Positions 17,356-27,084 of a stretch of DNA of 64,000 nucleotides are shown here, one piece after another. The first letter of the stretch is position 1. Each line of letters starts with the position of its first letter. The position numbers and the translations under genes were made by a program. The notes under the pieces are model-generated. The model had not been told where the DNA came from. It searched no databases and saw only the letters and a list, made by a program, of their open reading frames with translations. This DNA comes from Clostridia bacterium (lineage in GTDB: Bacteria > Bacillota > Clostridia > Oscillospirales > Acutalibacteraceae): NCBI GenBank assembly GCA_017473165.1, contig JAFUNA010000002.1:62001-126000 (forward strand). The letters run 5' to 3'.

Positions 17356-18723
17356 TCACATATGCTTCATCGTAAGCTCTGCAGCCTGTTTTATGTCAAC
17401 AGTACCGACGCCGAAAATCGATGTGTGAATTTTTCCGTTGATCGGCTTTTTCCAGTATTCGTCAATGCCGTCAATGCCGTTTCTCATTCCCAAAACAGAG
17501 CCTACGGTTGCACCGTTGCAGTCGGTATCAAAACCCATTCCGACAGCCTGGCAGATTGATTTTCCGAAATCGCCCTCACCGTAAAGCAATGCGGCGGTGA
17601 CAATCATTGCATTTGAGATTGTGTGGCACCAGCCATGGTCAGTGTGCTCATCATATGCAGCATGGATTACGTCAAAGCATTCGTCAACGGTTACACCGTT
17701 TTTATAGCCGTCAAGTATTTTCATTACAGCTTCAAAAAGTCTTGAGGTTTCGGGAATCTGTGCAAGACCTCCGAGTATTATATCCTCGATGCTGTCGGTA
17801 ACGGCTGCACAGGCTATCATTGCCGAAACAAACATTTCGCCGTAAATACCGTTCTTGACATGAGAAATACAGGCATCTCTGAATGCCATATCGGCAGCCT
17901 TTTCGGGCTTACCCGGATTGATATAACCGAAGTAATCCCCTCTTATCTGTGCTCCTATCCACTCACGGCAGACATTTTTATACATTGCGGATGCGGGAGG
18001 CTCAATGCAGTTAACGAAGTTTACAAATGCGATTCTTTCTGCCGTAAAATACGAGAATATTGACTGATATTTCATCCAGGCAAGAGCCACGTCTTCGGAT
18101 TTGAAGCTTCTGCCTTTTTCTTCAACGATTTTCTGTGCAAGAACAACATAGTTCGTATCATCGTCAACAGGCATTCCGTCAACGGTATCGGCATAGGGTT
18201 TATTCTTCAAGCCAAATTTATAATGCGAACAAACTTCATCGGTTATATCAGAGCTCAAAATATACCTGTTCATGGGATAATTGCCCGTTTCCTTTAAAAG
18301 CGGAATAAGCTCGTTTGTTCTTATTCCCTCAACGGGCTTTCCGTGAAGACATCCGCAGGCTCTGCCCGTCCATGCTCCGAGTATTTTTTTCTTGAGAATT
18401 TCTTCATCGGGTTCGTTTTTCTCAAAATCATGGGGTTTTCTTAATGCTTTTATCTCTTCAAGGGATGAAGGCTCTTTATATTTATAGTCGGGTCTTATGT
18501 CGGCATTGATAACCATTTCATAGATAACATCGCTCATGCGTGTTTTGTATTCGCCCGGCTGAAGCTTTGAAATCTCCTCAAAAAGTCCCTTGTATCTTTC
18601 AATATCAAGACCCTCTTCCACGGACTGAACATATTCTGTCATAAGGTCCTGCGGATAACGGTTAAGTCCGTCAATGTTGTTATAATCGATTTTTATTTTC
18701 GAATCATAGATTTTTGCAAACAT
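17356..18723 (-). CDS. ADP-ribosylglycohydrolase family protein
   Basis: This 455-residue protein has about 115 N-terminal residues of unknown function followed by an ADP-ribosylglycohydrolase domain. The domain shows ILGAWTGRACGCLHGKP, the metal-binding DDDTNYVVLA, HTISNAMIVTAALLYG and the second metal motif GFDTDCNGATVGSVLG. Family members remove ADP-ribose from arginine or from small molecules with two magnesium ions, but many bacterial relatives have unknown substrates. It is a single-gene unit with its own TTGACT/TATACT promoter. No signal peptide is present. Confidence 0.85.
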   Translation of the reverse strand: MFAKIYDSKIKIDYNNIDGLNRYPQDLMTEYVQSVEEGLDIERYKGLFEEISKLQPGEYKTRMSDVIYEMVINADIRPDYKYKEPSSLEEIKALRKPHDFEKNEPDEEILKKKILGAWTGRACGCLHGKPVEGIRTNELIPLLKETGNYPMNRYILSSDITDEVCSHYKFGLKNKPYADTVDGMPVDDDTNYVVLAQKIVEEKGRSFKSEDVALAWMKYQSIFSYFTAERIAFVNFVNCIEPPASAMYKNVCREWIGAQIRGDYFGYINPGKPEKAADMAFRDACISHVKNGIYGEMFVSAMIACAAVTDSIEDIILGGLAQIPETSRLFEAVMKILDGYKNGVTVDECFDVIHAAYDEHTDHGWCHTISNAMIVTAALLYGEGDFGKSICQAVGMGFDTDCNGATVGSVLGMRNGIDGIDEYWKKPINGKIHTSIFGVGTVDIKQAAELTMKHM

Positions 18724-18762
18724 AAATTCACCTCAAATTTTGTATGCGACTTATTGTATAAA

Positions 18763-18791
18763 AGTATATAATAAATGTTTTAATAAGTCAA
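18763..18791 (-). promoter_or_regulatory. Promoter of ADP-ribosylglycohydrolase gene
   Basis: On the minus strand, TTGACT (18786-18791) and TATACT (18763-18768) with a 17-bp spacer. Confidence 0.7.
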
Positions 18792-18803
18792 GAAAAACAA
18801 AAA

Positions 18804-18848
18804 ATGACGGAAACTCTCCGACAAATCTCTGCCTTAAATTTCCGTCAT
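18804..18848 (-). terminator. Terminator of the sigma factor-plsC operon
   Basis: A perfect 10-bp stem (ATGACGGAAA with its complement) with a 25-base loop. On the minus strand it is followed by a T-rich tract. Confidence 0.75.
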
Positions 18849-18854
18849 TATTTT

Positions 18855-19511
18855 TTATGCAGTTGTTGCACTTTCAGAAGCTTTTTTTGCCCTTACGAAT
18901 TCCTCGGGTGTGCCGTAGCCTTCGGCAAGGTTTTCGTTAATCAGCTTAACAATTTCGTTGTAAAGTCGGTTATTTGCCTGTTCAACGGTCATTCCCTTTG
19001 TTGAGAAAGGAGTTCCGATTCTTGAACAGAGGGTTTTGCTTCTGAATTTATATTCACCCGTAACGGCAACAGGAACAATCATTGCCTCGTTCTTGCAGGC
19101 AAGCGATGCCGCACCGTATTTGAACTCTCCGATAAGATTATCGGTTTTGTTTCTTGTTCCTTCGGGGAAAATTCCGAGTGCTCCGCCGTTTGAAAGAACT
19201 GCATTTGCCGATGCTTTTGCATCCTCGTCATGACCGTTGCGGTTAACGCATATGCAGCCCGTAAGCTTGAAAAACCATGCAAACCTGCCCTTGAAATATT
19301 CGGATTTTGCCATATAGTTTATGGGTCTGTGAGTTGCAAGAGCGGCAAGGCACTGGTCAAGAACGTGCTTATGGTTGCTGCAAACAACAACCGCACCTTT
19401 CTTCGGAATGTTGCCTTTTCCGAACACCTTGGGACTGTAGTAAAGTGAAAATACGGCAAGAAGAATCGGAGCAAGCAGTCTGTAGCCCCATGTTCTCGGT
19501 TTTTTGTTCAT
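18855..19511 (-). CDS. plsC: 1-acyl-sn-glycerol-3-phosphate acyltransferase
   Basis: This 218-residue membrane-associated acyltransferase makes phosphatidic acid from lysophosphatidate. The HX4D catalytic motif is SNHKHVLDQ near residue 37 and the glycerol-phosphate motif is GIFPEGTRNKTD near residue 113, with VPVAVTG beyond. A hydrophobic N-terminal stretch should anchor it to the inner membrane face. Its ATG overlaps the stop of the acyl-CoA synthetase gene (TGATG), so translation is coupled. The pairing suggests activation and transfer of exogenous or recycled fatty acids into phospholipid. Confidence 0.9.
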   Translation of the reverse strand: MNKKPRTWGYRLLAPILLAVFSLYYSPKVFGKGNIPKKGAVVVCSNHKHVLDQCLAALATHRPINYMAKSEYFKGRFAWFFKLTGCICVNRNGHDEDAKASANAVLSNGGALGIFPEGTRNKTDNLIGEFKYGAASLACKNEAMIVPVAVTGEYKFRSKTLCSRIGTPFSTKGMTVEQANNRLYNEIVKLINENLAEGYGTPEEFVRAKKASESATTA

Positions 19512-21217
19512 CAGCCCACAGCCTCCTTTGCACTTTCCTTCTGAAGCTTCATAAAGTCGATTTTGTTATACGCCGTTTTGGGAAGAAGGTCAACAAATTC
19601 ATACTTATAGGGCACGCTGTAGTGCATGAGCTTCTTTTTGCAGTAAGCACGGATTTCATTTTCGGTTTTCTCGCTCTTTTCCGTTCCCTTTTTGAGAAGA
19701 ATATATGCCTTCGCAACCTCTTTTTTGTACTGATGCGGAACAGAAACAACTACGCACTTGTCAACGAAATCAAGTTCTTCAATAACACTTTCAATCTGTG
19801 TGGGGTAAACATTGAAGCCCGATGTTATCATCATTCTCTTTATTCTTAATTTGTAATAAACAAAGCCGTCTTCATCAATCGCTGCCATATCGCCCGTGTG
19901 AAGCCATACCTTACCGTCGGCATGAACACGAAGGATGTTTTCGGTTTCCTCGGGATTGTTTCTGTAGCCTATCATAACGGTAGGTCCGCTCACGCAAAGC
20001 TCACCGTCCTCGTTTGCGGGAAGAACATTGACCGTTCCCGGCTCAACAATGCACATTTCCGTTCCGACAAGAGGCTTTCCGATTGTTCTTGACTTGTAAT
20101 TTTCGCCAACGGAAAGACTGAGTGCCGCAAGACCCTCGGTCATGCCGTAGCCCTCACAGATTTTTATCTTCGAATTGTGTGCGGCAAGGAATTCGTTAAC
20201 GCTCTTTTCAAGCTTTTCGGGAAGAGTATCGCCGCCGCTTACCGCATATTTCAGGAATGAGAAATCTATTTTATCAGTACCCTTTGCTTTGAGCAGAGCA
20301 TCATAAAGAGTGGGCACGCCGAAAATCATTGTGGGCTTATACTTGTTGAGAATGCTTGCAAATTTCTTTGCGTTGAACTGCGGAATAAGAACGGAGCAAG
20401 CTCCGAAGCAGAACGAAACGTGAACACATACACCAAGACCGAAGCCGTGGAAAATCGGCAGAATTGCAAGAATCTTGTCGCCTGCACTGACATCTCTCAA
20501 GGTGAGAACCGCCTGAATTCCGAAAGCGTTGAAATTGCGGTTTGAGAGCATTATATCCTTGGGTGTGCCCGTTGTTCCTCCGCTGTGAAGAATAACGGCA
20601 ACCTCGTTGTTTTCATCGCCGAGGGGCTTATATTCGTCAACCGCTCCCCTTCTTTCCGAAAAGCTTTTCCAAGAAATATATCTTCTGTCGGTTTTGTCAT
20701 ACTTAAAATTCTTTATGCACTTAAGCGAGTAAAGAGTTTTCATAACAAAAGGCATGGAATCCCCTGCCGAGGCAACAATAACCGTTTCAAGCGGAGTTTC
20801 GTCGATTATATTCGAAATTTTTTCGCTGCAGATATCAACGCAAAGCAAAACCTTGCTGCCGACTCTGTTGATATGATTTTTAATTTCCTCCTGTGCGGAA
20901 AGAGGATGAAGAATGTTTGCAACCGCACCGATTCTGTTAAGAGCATAAATGCTGATGACGGCTTCGGGAGTGTTGGGCATAACGATGGTTACTATATCGC
21001 CTTTACTCACGCCTGTTTTGTAAAATGCACCCGAAATTTCTTCGATTTTTCCGACAAGATTTTTAAATGAGCATTCCGTGCCGAAATATTCATATGCCGA
21101 TGATTCGGGCTGGTTTTCCGCCGACATTTTAAGCATTCCGAACATTGAAGTGTCGGGAACATCAAAACCGAGCGGTGATTTGCTGTTTTCAAATTTCAAA
21201 AAAGGATTTGCTGACAT
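19511..21217 (-). CDS. Acyl-CoA synthetase / AMP-dependent acyl ligase
   Basis: This 568-residue ANL-superfamily enzyme activates a carboxylate as acyl-adenylate and transfers it to CoA or another thiol. Motifs are the P-loop LHSGGTTGTPKDIML, EGYGMTEG, LHTGDMAAIDEDGF and the C-terminal hinge KRMMITSGFNVYP, with the late lysine in KTAYNKIDF. Fatty acid is the likely substrate because plsC is translationally coupled downstream. The gene is third in an operon that begins with an ECF sigma factor and a 72-residue membrane protein. GAGG lies 12 bases ahead of the ATG. Confidence 0.88.
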   Translation of the reverse strand: MSANPFLKFENSKSPLGFDVPDTSMFGMLKMSAENQPESSAYEYFGTECSFKNLVGKIEEISGAFYKTGVSKGDIVTIVMPNTPEAVISIYALNRIGAVANILHPLSAQEEIKNHINRVGSKVLLCVDICSEKISNIIDETPLETVIVASAGDSMPFVMKTLYSLKCIKNFKYDKTDRRYISWKSFSERRGAVDEYKPLGDENNEVAVILHSGGTTGTPKDIMLSNRNFNAFGIQAVLTLRDVSAGDKILAILPIFHGFGLGVCVHVSFCFGACSVLIPQFNAKKFASILNKYKPTMIFGVPTLYDALLKAKGTDKIDFSFLKYAVSGGDTLPEKLEKSVNEFLAAHNSKIKICEGYGMTEGLAALSLSVGENYKSRTIGKPLVGTEMCIVEPGTVNVLPANEDGELCVSGPTVMIGYRNNPEETENILRVHADGKVWLHTGDMAAIDEDGFVYYKLRIKRMMITSGFNVYPTQIESVIEELDFVDKCVVVSVPHQYKKEVAKAYILLKKGTEKSEKTENEIRAYCKKKLMHYSVPYKYEFVDLLPKTAYNKIDFMKLQKESAKEAVG

Positions 21218-21230
21218 TTTTAAATTTACC

Positions 21231-21449
21231 TCACATTATATTTATATCCTGCTTCATTCCGCGGGCAACCAGAAACGCTCCGACTGCCACAACCGCAACG
21301 GCAGATGCCGCCGCAAAATGCTTGCCTGATAATTCTTTTTTCTCTGTACTTTTGCGGATAAGATAGTCCGCAACACGCTCTTTTCCCGACTGATTAAGGG
21401 AAATCGAGCTGATTAATCTTATATATTCTCTGATTTCTCGTTCAAACAC
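21231..21449 (-). CDS. Small membrane protein after ECF sigma factor
   Basis: This 72-residue protein starts at GTG, with AAGGAGAGG 6 bases ahead, and overlaps the end of the sigma factor gene by 31 bp. The first 40 residues are charged and helical and the segment AAASAVAVVAVGAFLVA is a transmembrane helix. The position matches that of anti-sigma factors, but it is much shorter than known ones and has no zinc-binding HxxxCxxC motif. It may be a minimal membrane-bound regulator of the sigma factor; that role is inference. The overlap and ribosome binding site argue that it is a real gene. Confidence 0.65.
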   Translation of the reverse strand: MFEREIREYIRLISSISLNQSGKERVADYLIRKSTEKKELSGKHFAAASAVAVVAVGAFLVARGMKQDINIM

Positions 21450-21934
21450 GTTAACCTCTCCTTTTCAATCTCATTTTTCAAAAGCTCTCTGCCCTTTTGC
21501 AGACGTTTTCGGACTGCCTCCTCGCTTATTCCGATTATTTCTGCAATTTCTTTGCTTTTGTAACCCTCAACATAATAAAGTGTCATAACGATTTTATGCT
21601 TTGCGGGCAGGCTCATTATCAGCTCAAAGGTTTCATAATCTCTTTCGTCAATGCCGATATCTTCAACATCCTCAAGGTTTACCGTTTCTCTTCTCAACCT
21701 GAACATCAGCATGTTTTTGCTCACGTTTGCCGAAACCTTGATAAGCCACGCCTTTCTGTGTTCTTCACTTGTGAATTCGGGGGCTTTGGTCAAATATCGG
21801 AGAAACGTTTCCTGAACCGCATCCTCCGCATCTGCGGAATTACAAAGAATACAGTAGGAAATTCTGAAAATCAAGGAACTGTATTTACTCACAAGCTCTC
21901 GGATTTCTTCTTCCGTTTTATTCTGTTTTTGCAT
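21419..21934 (-). CDS. ECF-type RNA polymerase sigma factor
   Basis: This 171-residue sigma-70 family protein has only regions 2 and 4, as in extracytoplasmic function factors. Region 2 includes FRISYCILCNSADAEDAVQE and FLRYL, and region 4 includes PAKHKIVMTLYYVEGYKSKE and ISEEAVRKRLQKGRE. It should direct RNA polymerase to a small set of promoters, probably in response to envelope or lipid state given the acyl-CoA synthetase and plsC genes downstream. GGAGGT is 13 bases before the ATG, a rather long spacing. The cognate promoter motif was not identified. Confidence 0.9.
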   Translation of the reverse strand: MQKQNKTEEEIRELVSKYSSLIFRISYCILCNSADAEDAVQETFLRYLTKAPEFTSEEHRKAWLIKVSANVSKNMLMFRLRRETVNLEDVEDIGIDERDYETFELIMSLPAKHKIVMTLYYVEGYKSKEIAEIIGISEEAVRKRLQKGRELLKNEIEKERLTCLNEKSENI

Positions 21935-22059
21935 AAACCCGGTAAATACCTCCTTTTCGACAATCTCTATTTAAGGATACAAATATAAATGTAATTTTGT
22001 GAATTATTTTTTGTTAAGAATTTGTGAACTTTTTTAATTTAACTAAAGTCAGCAATGTA

Positions 22060-22088
22060 TTGAAAAAATAATGGTCTGATGATATAAT
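22060..22088 (+). promoter_or_regulatory. Promoter of GH95 gene
   Basis: TTGAAA (22060-22065) and TATAAT (22083-22088) with a 17-bp spacer, 32 bp before the ATG. Confidence 0.75.
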
Positions 22089-22120
22089 GAAGAAAATTTG
22101 AAAACAGGTTGTGAAAACTT

Positions 22121-24454
22121 ATGTCAACTTTGCTTTGGTTCAACGAATTTGTTAACGAATGGATGCACGCTCTGCCTCTGGGCAACGGAAGGCTGGGTGC
22201 AATGCAATACGGCAACCCTCATTGCGAGCAGATAGAAATTAATGAAGAATCACTTTGGTGCGGCAGAAAAATCAAGGAAAAATATCACGCATCACCCGAG
22301 GCTCTTGCTGAAATCCGCAAGCTTATTTTTGAAGAAAAGCTCATAGAAGCTGCTGACCTTGCCCGTGCAACATTTTTGTCAGACCCGCCCGTTGTGCGTT
22401 CATATGAAAGCTTCGGCGAAATTTTTATTGATTTTTTCGATAAATCCCCCTACACAAATTACCGCAAGGAGCTTGAGCTCGGTGAAGCTGTCACACGGAT
22501 TTCCTGGTCAAAAAGCGGAACAAATTTCGCAAGCGAATGCTTCATCAGCGAGGAATACGATGCACTTGCTTATAAACTGACAAGCGATTCACGCACCTTC
22601 TCCTGCCGAGTAAGTGTAAAACGCAAGCAGGATGCTTATTCTGCCTGCACAGACTGCGATACCGTTATAATGAACGGACGCATAACATATACAAAGTCGC
22701 GCAATTACGGCGAGGGCGGCGAAGGAATGAGCTTCGGCGCAAGGCTGAAAATTGAAACAGACGGAATGCTTTCTGCGGAGCATGATTCAATCATCGTTAC
22801 CGATGCAACATATGTTATTCTCTACGGTGCTTTTGAAACAAACTACAATGCAGAAAAGTTTGATATTGACGAAACAATCAACTACAGAGAAAAGCTTCTT
22901 TCGTGCATTGAAAAAATCGCCGAATCATCTTATGAAGATATCAAATCTCGCCACATCAAAGAGCACAAAAAATGGTTTGACAAGGTTAAATTTGAGCTTG
23001 ATTCCGATGACCTTTCCGAAACCTCCGTTGACGAACGTCTTGACGATTTCCGTGACGGAATGAGCGACAACGACCTTCTGACTCTTTACTACAATTTCGG
23101 TCGCTATCTTTTGATTGAAAGCTCGGGCAAAAATGCACGCCTTCCCGCAAATCTTCAGGGAATCTGGTGTCACGATTTCAATCCCCCATGGGGCAGCGAC
23201 TTCCACACAAACATTAACATTCAGATGAATTACTGGCCCGCAGGCTGTGCAAATCTTACCGAAACGGAAAAACCGTTTATTCATTTCATGAAAATGATAA
23301 GCAAATTCGGCACAGACACTGCCAAAGAGCTTTTCGGTGCAAAAGGCTGGGTTGTTAATCACACCACCGATGCATTCGGACGCACAGGTGTTCATGACAG
23401 CGTTGACTGCGGATTTTTCCCCATGGCAGGTCCCTGGCTTTGCCTCAATCTCTGGGAGCACTACGAATATACGGGAAGCAGGGAGTATCTTGAGGAAATC
23501 TATCCCATTCTCAAGGGTGCCTGTGAATTCGTCAAGGATTATCTGATTGAAAACGAAGACGGTCAGCTTGTAACCTCGCCTTCAAACTCTCCCGAAAACG
23601 AATTTTATTATTTTGACTCAAACGGTCAGAAGCAGGAAAGTATGCTCACCCATGGTGCAGCTATCGATTTTCAGATTATCCGCACGCTTTTCACCCGAAC
23701 GGCATATGCCTGCAAAGCTCTTGAAACCGACAGCGATTTTGCGGATTCTCTTGAAACCGTTATGCAAAAGCTGCCTCCTGTTCGCATCAGCGAGCGTTAC
23801 GGCACAATTCAGGAGTGGATTAAGGATTACGAAGAAACCGATCCCGGTCACCGCCATATTTCACAGCTTTTCGGACTCTATCCCGGCGATATGATTAACG
23901 AAAGCGAACCTGAAATTTATGATGCCGCAAAGAAAACAATTGCACGCAGAATTGATAACGGCGGAGGTTCAACAGGCTGGTCAAGAGCGTGGACAATATG
24001 CTTCTACGCAAGGCTCAAAGACGGAAACAATGCCGCAGAGCACCTCGGATATCTTCTCAAGAACTGCACCGCATACAATCTTTTTGACATTCATCCCCCG
24101 TTCCAGATTGACGGCAATTTCGGCGGTGTTGCAGGCATAACCGAAATGCTTGTTCAGAGCCACCTCGGCTCTCCCGACAGCCGTATAGTCGAGCTTCTGC
24201 CCGCCCTGCCAGACAGCTGGAAAAACGGAAAAATCAAAGGCATCAAGGCAAGAGGCAATCTTACATTTGACCTTGAATGGTCACAGGGCAAGCTGTTGAA
24301 TGCCGCCGTAGCTGCCGAAAAGAGCAGTGTTATACAGCTCAAGCTCAATGACCGCACAGTTCTGCCCGCCGATACACAATTCACAATTGAAAACGGTATT
24401 CTCAAAGCCGAAATCGCGGCAGGCGAAACCCTGCATCTCACATTCGGCGCATAA
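22121..24454 (+). CDS. GH95 alpha-L-fucosidase (or alpha-L-galactosidase)
   Basis: This 777-residue inverting glycosidase has full GH95 length. The N-terminal beta-sandwich carries PLGNGRLGAMQYG and INEESLWCG. The helical barrel carries NLQGIWCHDFNPPWG, the HTNINIQMNYW segment with its asparagine pair, TSPSNSPEN holding the expected catalytic glutamate, and QIDGNFGGVAGI with the expected aspartate. Characterised members cleave Fuc-alpha1,2-Gal ends of mucin glycans and milk oligosaccharides. No signal peptide is present, so the substrate is probably imported first. It is monocistronic with its own promoter and terminator, and it complements the GH29 enzyme 8 kb away. Confidence 0.9.
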   Translation: MSTLLWFNEFVNEWMHALPLGNGRLGAMQYGNPHCEQIEINEESLWCGRKIKEKYHASPEALAEIRKLIFEEKLIEAADLARATFLSDPPVVRSYESFGEIFIDFFDKSPYTNYRKELELGEAVTRISWSKSGTNFASECFISEEYDALAYKLTSDSRTFSCRVSVKRKQDAYSACTDCDTVIMNGRITYTKSRNYGEGGEGMSFGARLKIETDGMLSAEHDSIIVTDATYVILYGAFETNYNAEKFDIDETINYREKLLSCIEKIAESSYEDIKSRHIKEHKKWFDKVKFELDSDDLSETSVDERLDDFRDGMSDNDLLTLYYNFGRYLLIESSGKNARLPANLQGIWCHDFNPPWGSDFHTNINIQMNYWPAGCANLTETEKPFIHFMKMISKFGTDTAKELFGAKGWVVNHTTDAFGRTGVHDSVDCGFFPMAGPWLCLNLWEHYEYTGSREYLEEIYPILKGACEFVKDYLIENEDGQLVTSPSNSPENEFYYFDSNGQKQESMLTHGAAIDFQIIRTLFTRTAYACKALETDSDFADSLETVMQKLPPVRISERYGTIQEWIKDYEETDPGHRHISQLFGLYPGDMINESEPEIYDAAKKTIARRIDNGGGSTGWSRAWTICFYARLKDGNNAAEHLGYLLKNCTAYNLFDIHPPFQIDGNFGGVAGITEMLVQSHLGSPDSRIVELLPALPDSWKNGKIKGIKARGNLTFDLEWSQGKLLNAAVAAEKSSVIQLKLNDRTVLPADTQFTIENGILKAEIAAGETLHLTFGA

Positions 24455-24461
24455 CAAAACG

Positions 24462-24497
24462 CAGCCTCTCCGGTGATATCCGAAGAGGCTGTTTTTA
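24462..24497 (+). terminator. Terminator of GH95 gene
   Basis: An 8-bp stem (CAGCCTCT/AGAGGCTG) followed by TTTTT. Confidence 0.8.
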
Positions 24498-24557
24498 ATA
24501 ATTGCAATCCGATTTTTCTGCGATTTATAGCCTAAAAAGGGCTATGAATGAATAAAA

Positions 24558-25088
24558 CTATATTTTGAATTTAATGCGTATTATAACATTTGCGACGGCA
24601 GAAACGAGTAAAATTGTTGCAATGACAGACCAGAGAATAATTTTTGTTTTTGCTGCGTTGTTATAAATACCCACATCAAAAACAACTTCATTGTCGGTTC
24701 TGATGTCAACAACCTGTTTTCTGCCGGTAAAATCAAATGCCCTTAACCATGATTTATAATCGGTTAATGTTATTCTGACATCTGTTTTGTTTTCGGCAAG
24801 CTCTTCTATCTTTTCGAGTCCGCCTGTTTTTGCTGCCTTGCGGCTTTCAAAAACATAGTAGACGGGCATTCCCGATGCATCAAACTTTGCCCATGCAGCA
24901 GCTCGGTCAGAACCGTATTCAACATTGCTTATAACAGCATCATAAGAAATCGAATTATCAATATCAACAATGTCATAATGAATAAACGTAAACAAATATA
25001 AAACCATTGCCGATACAAATGCTATCAAAGTATAGCGGGAGAAAAAATATTTAATATGCTTTTTATTCTTTGAGTTTTTCTTTTTCAT
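24558..25088 (-). CDS. Two-helix membrane protein of unknown function
   Basis: I do not recognise this 176-residue protein. It begins with a Lys/Asn-rich basic stretch, then has a transmembrane helix at about residues 17-35, an external-looking region of about 105 residues without cysteines, and a second helix at about 148-170 (IILWSVIATILLVSAVANVII) ending in a basic tail. This topology puts the central domain outside the cell. It is just downstream of ftsH with a terminator-like hairpin between them. Confidence 0.7.
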   Translation of the reverse strand: MKKKNSKNKKHIKYFFSRYTLIAFVSAMVLYLFTFIHYDIVDIDNSISYDAVISNVEYGSDRAAAWAKFDASGMPVYYVFESRKAAKTGGLEKIEELAENKTDVRITLTDYKSWLRAFDFTGRKQVVDIRTDNEVVFDVGIYNNAAKTKIILWSVIATILLVSAVANVIIRIKFKI

Positions 25089-25102
25089 TATTCATATTAC
25101 GA

Positions 25103-25133
25103 AACAAGGGTAGATTTGAGCTCTACCCTTGTT
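25103..25133. terminator. Terminator after ftsH
   Basis: A perfect 12-bp stem (AACAAGGGTAGA with its complement) and 7-base loop. It has eight T residues on the plus strand but only TTTCG on the minus strand, so ftsH transcripts may read through to some extent. Confidence 0.7.
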
Positions 25134-25137
25134 TTTT

Positions 25138-27033
25138 TTATTCTGTTACTTCGCTTTCTGTTACAGCAGAAACAGTTTCGGACATATATGCGGCAAATTC
25201 CTCGCCTGACATTTTTTCGTCCGTAAAGAGCTTCTGTGCGATAAGATGAAGCTTATCCATATGCTCGGTAAGAATCTTTTCGGTTCTTTCGTAAGCATTT
25301 CTGATGATATCCTCGATTTCCTCGTCAATCTGGGATGCAATGCTTTCAGAATAGTTGCGTACATTGTTGTAGTCTTTTCCCAGGAAAACCTGATGGTTTT
25401 CGCCGCCGAAGGAAATGGGTCCGAGCTTTTCGCTCATGCCGTACTTGGTTACCATGCTTCTTGCGATTTCGGTTGCTCTTTCAATATCACTTGATGCACC
25501 CGTTGAAATATCACCGAGCACAAGTGCCTCTGCAACACGTCCGCCGAGAAGACTTACAAGACTGTCAAGCATTTCGTTCTTTGTTGTATAATTCTTATCT
25601 TCAACAGGTCTGTAAAGAGTGTAGCCCCCTGCCATACCTCTGGGGATAACGGAAATCTGATAAACAGGGTCAACGTGCTCAAGATAGAATCTTGAAACTG
25701 CGTGACCTGCCTCGTGATAAGCGGTAAGCTTCTTTTCTTTTTCGGTCATCTTGTGTGACTTCTTTTCGGAGCCTACCTGCACCTTGAGGGATGCCTCGTC
25801 GATTTCTTCCATTGTAATCGCCTTTTTATCCTGTCTTGCAGCAAGAAGAGCTGCTTCGTTAAGCAGGTTTTCAAGGTCTGCACCCGTAAAGCCGACTGTT
25901 GCGTGAGCGATGCTCTTAAGGTCAACGTCGGGTCCGATGGGCTTGCCCTTTGCGTGTACCTTAAGGATTTCTATTCTGCCCTTGACGTCGGGATAATTAA
26001 CTGTTACCTGGCGGTCAAATCTGCCGGGACGGAGAAGTGCGGGGTCAAGAATATCGGGGCGGTTTGTTGCCGCAATAACGATAACTCCCTCGTTTGCACC
26101 GAAGCCGTCCATTTCAACAAGCAGCTGGTTGAGAGTCTGCTCTCTTTCGTCATGTCCGCCGCCCATGCCTGCACCTCTGTGACGGCCTACGGCATCGATT
26201 TCATCAATGAAAATGATTGAGGGTGAATTTTTCTTTGCCTGGTCAAAAAGGTCACGGACTCTTGATGCACCGACACCGACATACATTTCAACGAAATCTG
26301 AACCCGAGATTGAGAAGAAAGGCACGTCTGCTTCGCCCGCAACAGCTCTTGCAAGAAGGGTTTTACCCGTACCCGGAGGGCCTACAAGAAGAACACCCTT
26401 GGGAATTCTTGCACCGAGTGTGTCGAATTTGTTGGGATTCTTGAGGAATTCAACAATTTCCTCAAGCTCCTCTTTTTCTTCGTCAGCACCCGCAACATCT
26501 TTGAAGGTTGTTTTTCTTTTTTCGTCCTTTGCCTGCTTGATTCTTGCCTTGCCGAAGCTCATTGTGCGGTTGTTTTCGTTTGTCATGGTCTGATTCATTC
26601 TCTTGAACATAACAAATGTGAGAATGCCCATAACGGCAAGAAGAAGAAGGGTCGGAACAATGTTATAAAGCCACTGACCCGTTGAGCCTGCAACATAATC
26701 CGCCTTAACCTGTGCAGTCGGATTTTCACGGTTGTGTCTGATTACGCCTTCGTGAATATCCTCAATAAACAGGCTCACATTGGGAACGGTATAGTTCTTT
26801 TCCTGCTTGTCGCCTTCAACATAGTATTTGAGTGCGCCGCTGCTTAAGTTGAGGTTATATTCCGTAACCTTGCCCTCATCAAAAAGTGCAACAAGCTCAT
26901 AATATTCGGTTTTTTCCTGCGACTGATTGTTTATATAAAAGGTAAGACCGAAAATCAGCATAACAGGTATAAGAATGTACGGTAAAAATGATACCAGCTT
27001 TTTTTTCATATTTCCGGAATTGTTATTTTTCAT
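25138..27033 (-). CDS. ftsH: ATP-dependent zinc metalloprotease FtsH
   Basis: FtsH is a hexameric membrane AAA+ protease that degrades misfolded membrane proteins and short-lived regulators. The ATG at 27033 gives 631 residues; a TTG at 27048 is an alternative but sits only 3 bases from AAGGAG. Two transmembrane helices lie near residues 15-33 and 125-145. The Walker A motif GPPGTGKT is at about 218-225, Walker B is IIFIDEID, the second region of homology is [19 protein letters not shown], and the zinc site HEAGH is at about 440-444. It is the last gene of the tilS-hpt-ftsH group, an order common in Firmicutes. Confidence 0.97.
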   Translation of the reverse strand: MKNNNSGNMKKKLVSFLPYILIPVMLIFGLTFYINNQSQEKTEYYELVALFDEGKVTEYNLNLSSGALKYYVEGDKQEKNYTVPNVSLFIEDIHEGVIRHNRENPTAQVKADYVAGSTGQWLYNIVPTLLLLAVMGILTFVMFKRMNQTMTNENNRTMSFGKARIKQAKDEKRKTTFKDVAGADEEKEELEEIVEFLKNPNKFDTLGARIPKGVLLVGPPGTGKTLLARAVAGEADVPFFSISGSDFVEMYVGVGASRVRDLFDQAKKNSPSIIFIDEIDAVGRHRGAGMGGGHDEREQTLNQLLVEMDGFGANEGVIVIAATNRPDILDPALLRPGRFDRQVTVNYPDVKGRIEILKVHAKGKPIGPDVDLKSIAHATVGFTGADLENLLNEAALLAARQDKKAITMEEIDEASLKVQVGSEKKSHKMTEKEKKLTAYHEAGHAVSRFYLEHVDPVYQISVIPRGMAGGYTLYRPVEDKNYTTKNEMLDSLVSLLGGRVAEALVLGDISTGASSDIERATEIARSMVTKYGMSEKLGPISFGGENHQVFLGKDYNNVRNYSESIASQIDEEIEDIIRNAYERTEKILTEHMDKLHLIAQKLFTDEKMSGEEFAAYMSETVSAVTESEVTE

Positions 27034-27084
27034 ATTCAATTGGAACAATCACTCCTTAAGTTAAGGTTTGCAATATCGCTGCCG

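Noticed and set aside
22925-23461. 178-residue minus-strand open frame inside the GH95 gene
   Set aside because: Antisense shadow of the GH95 catalytic barrel.
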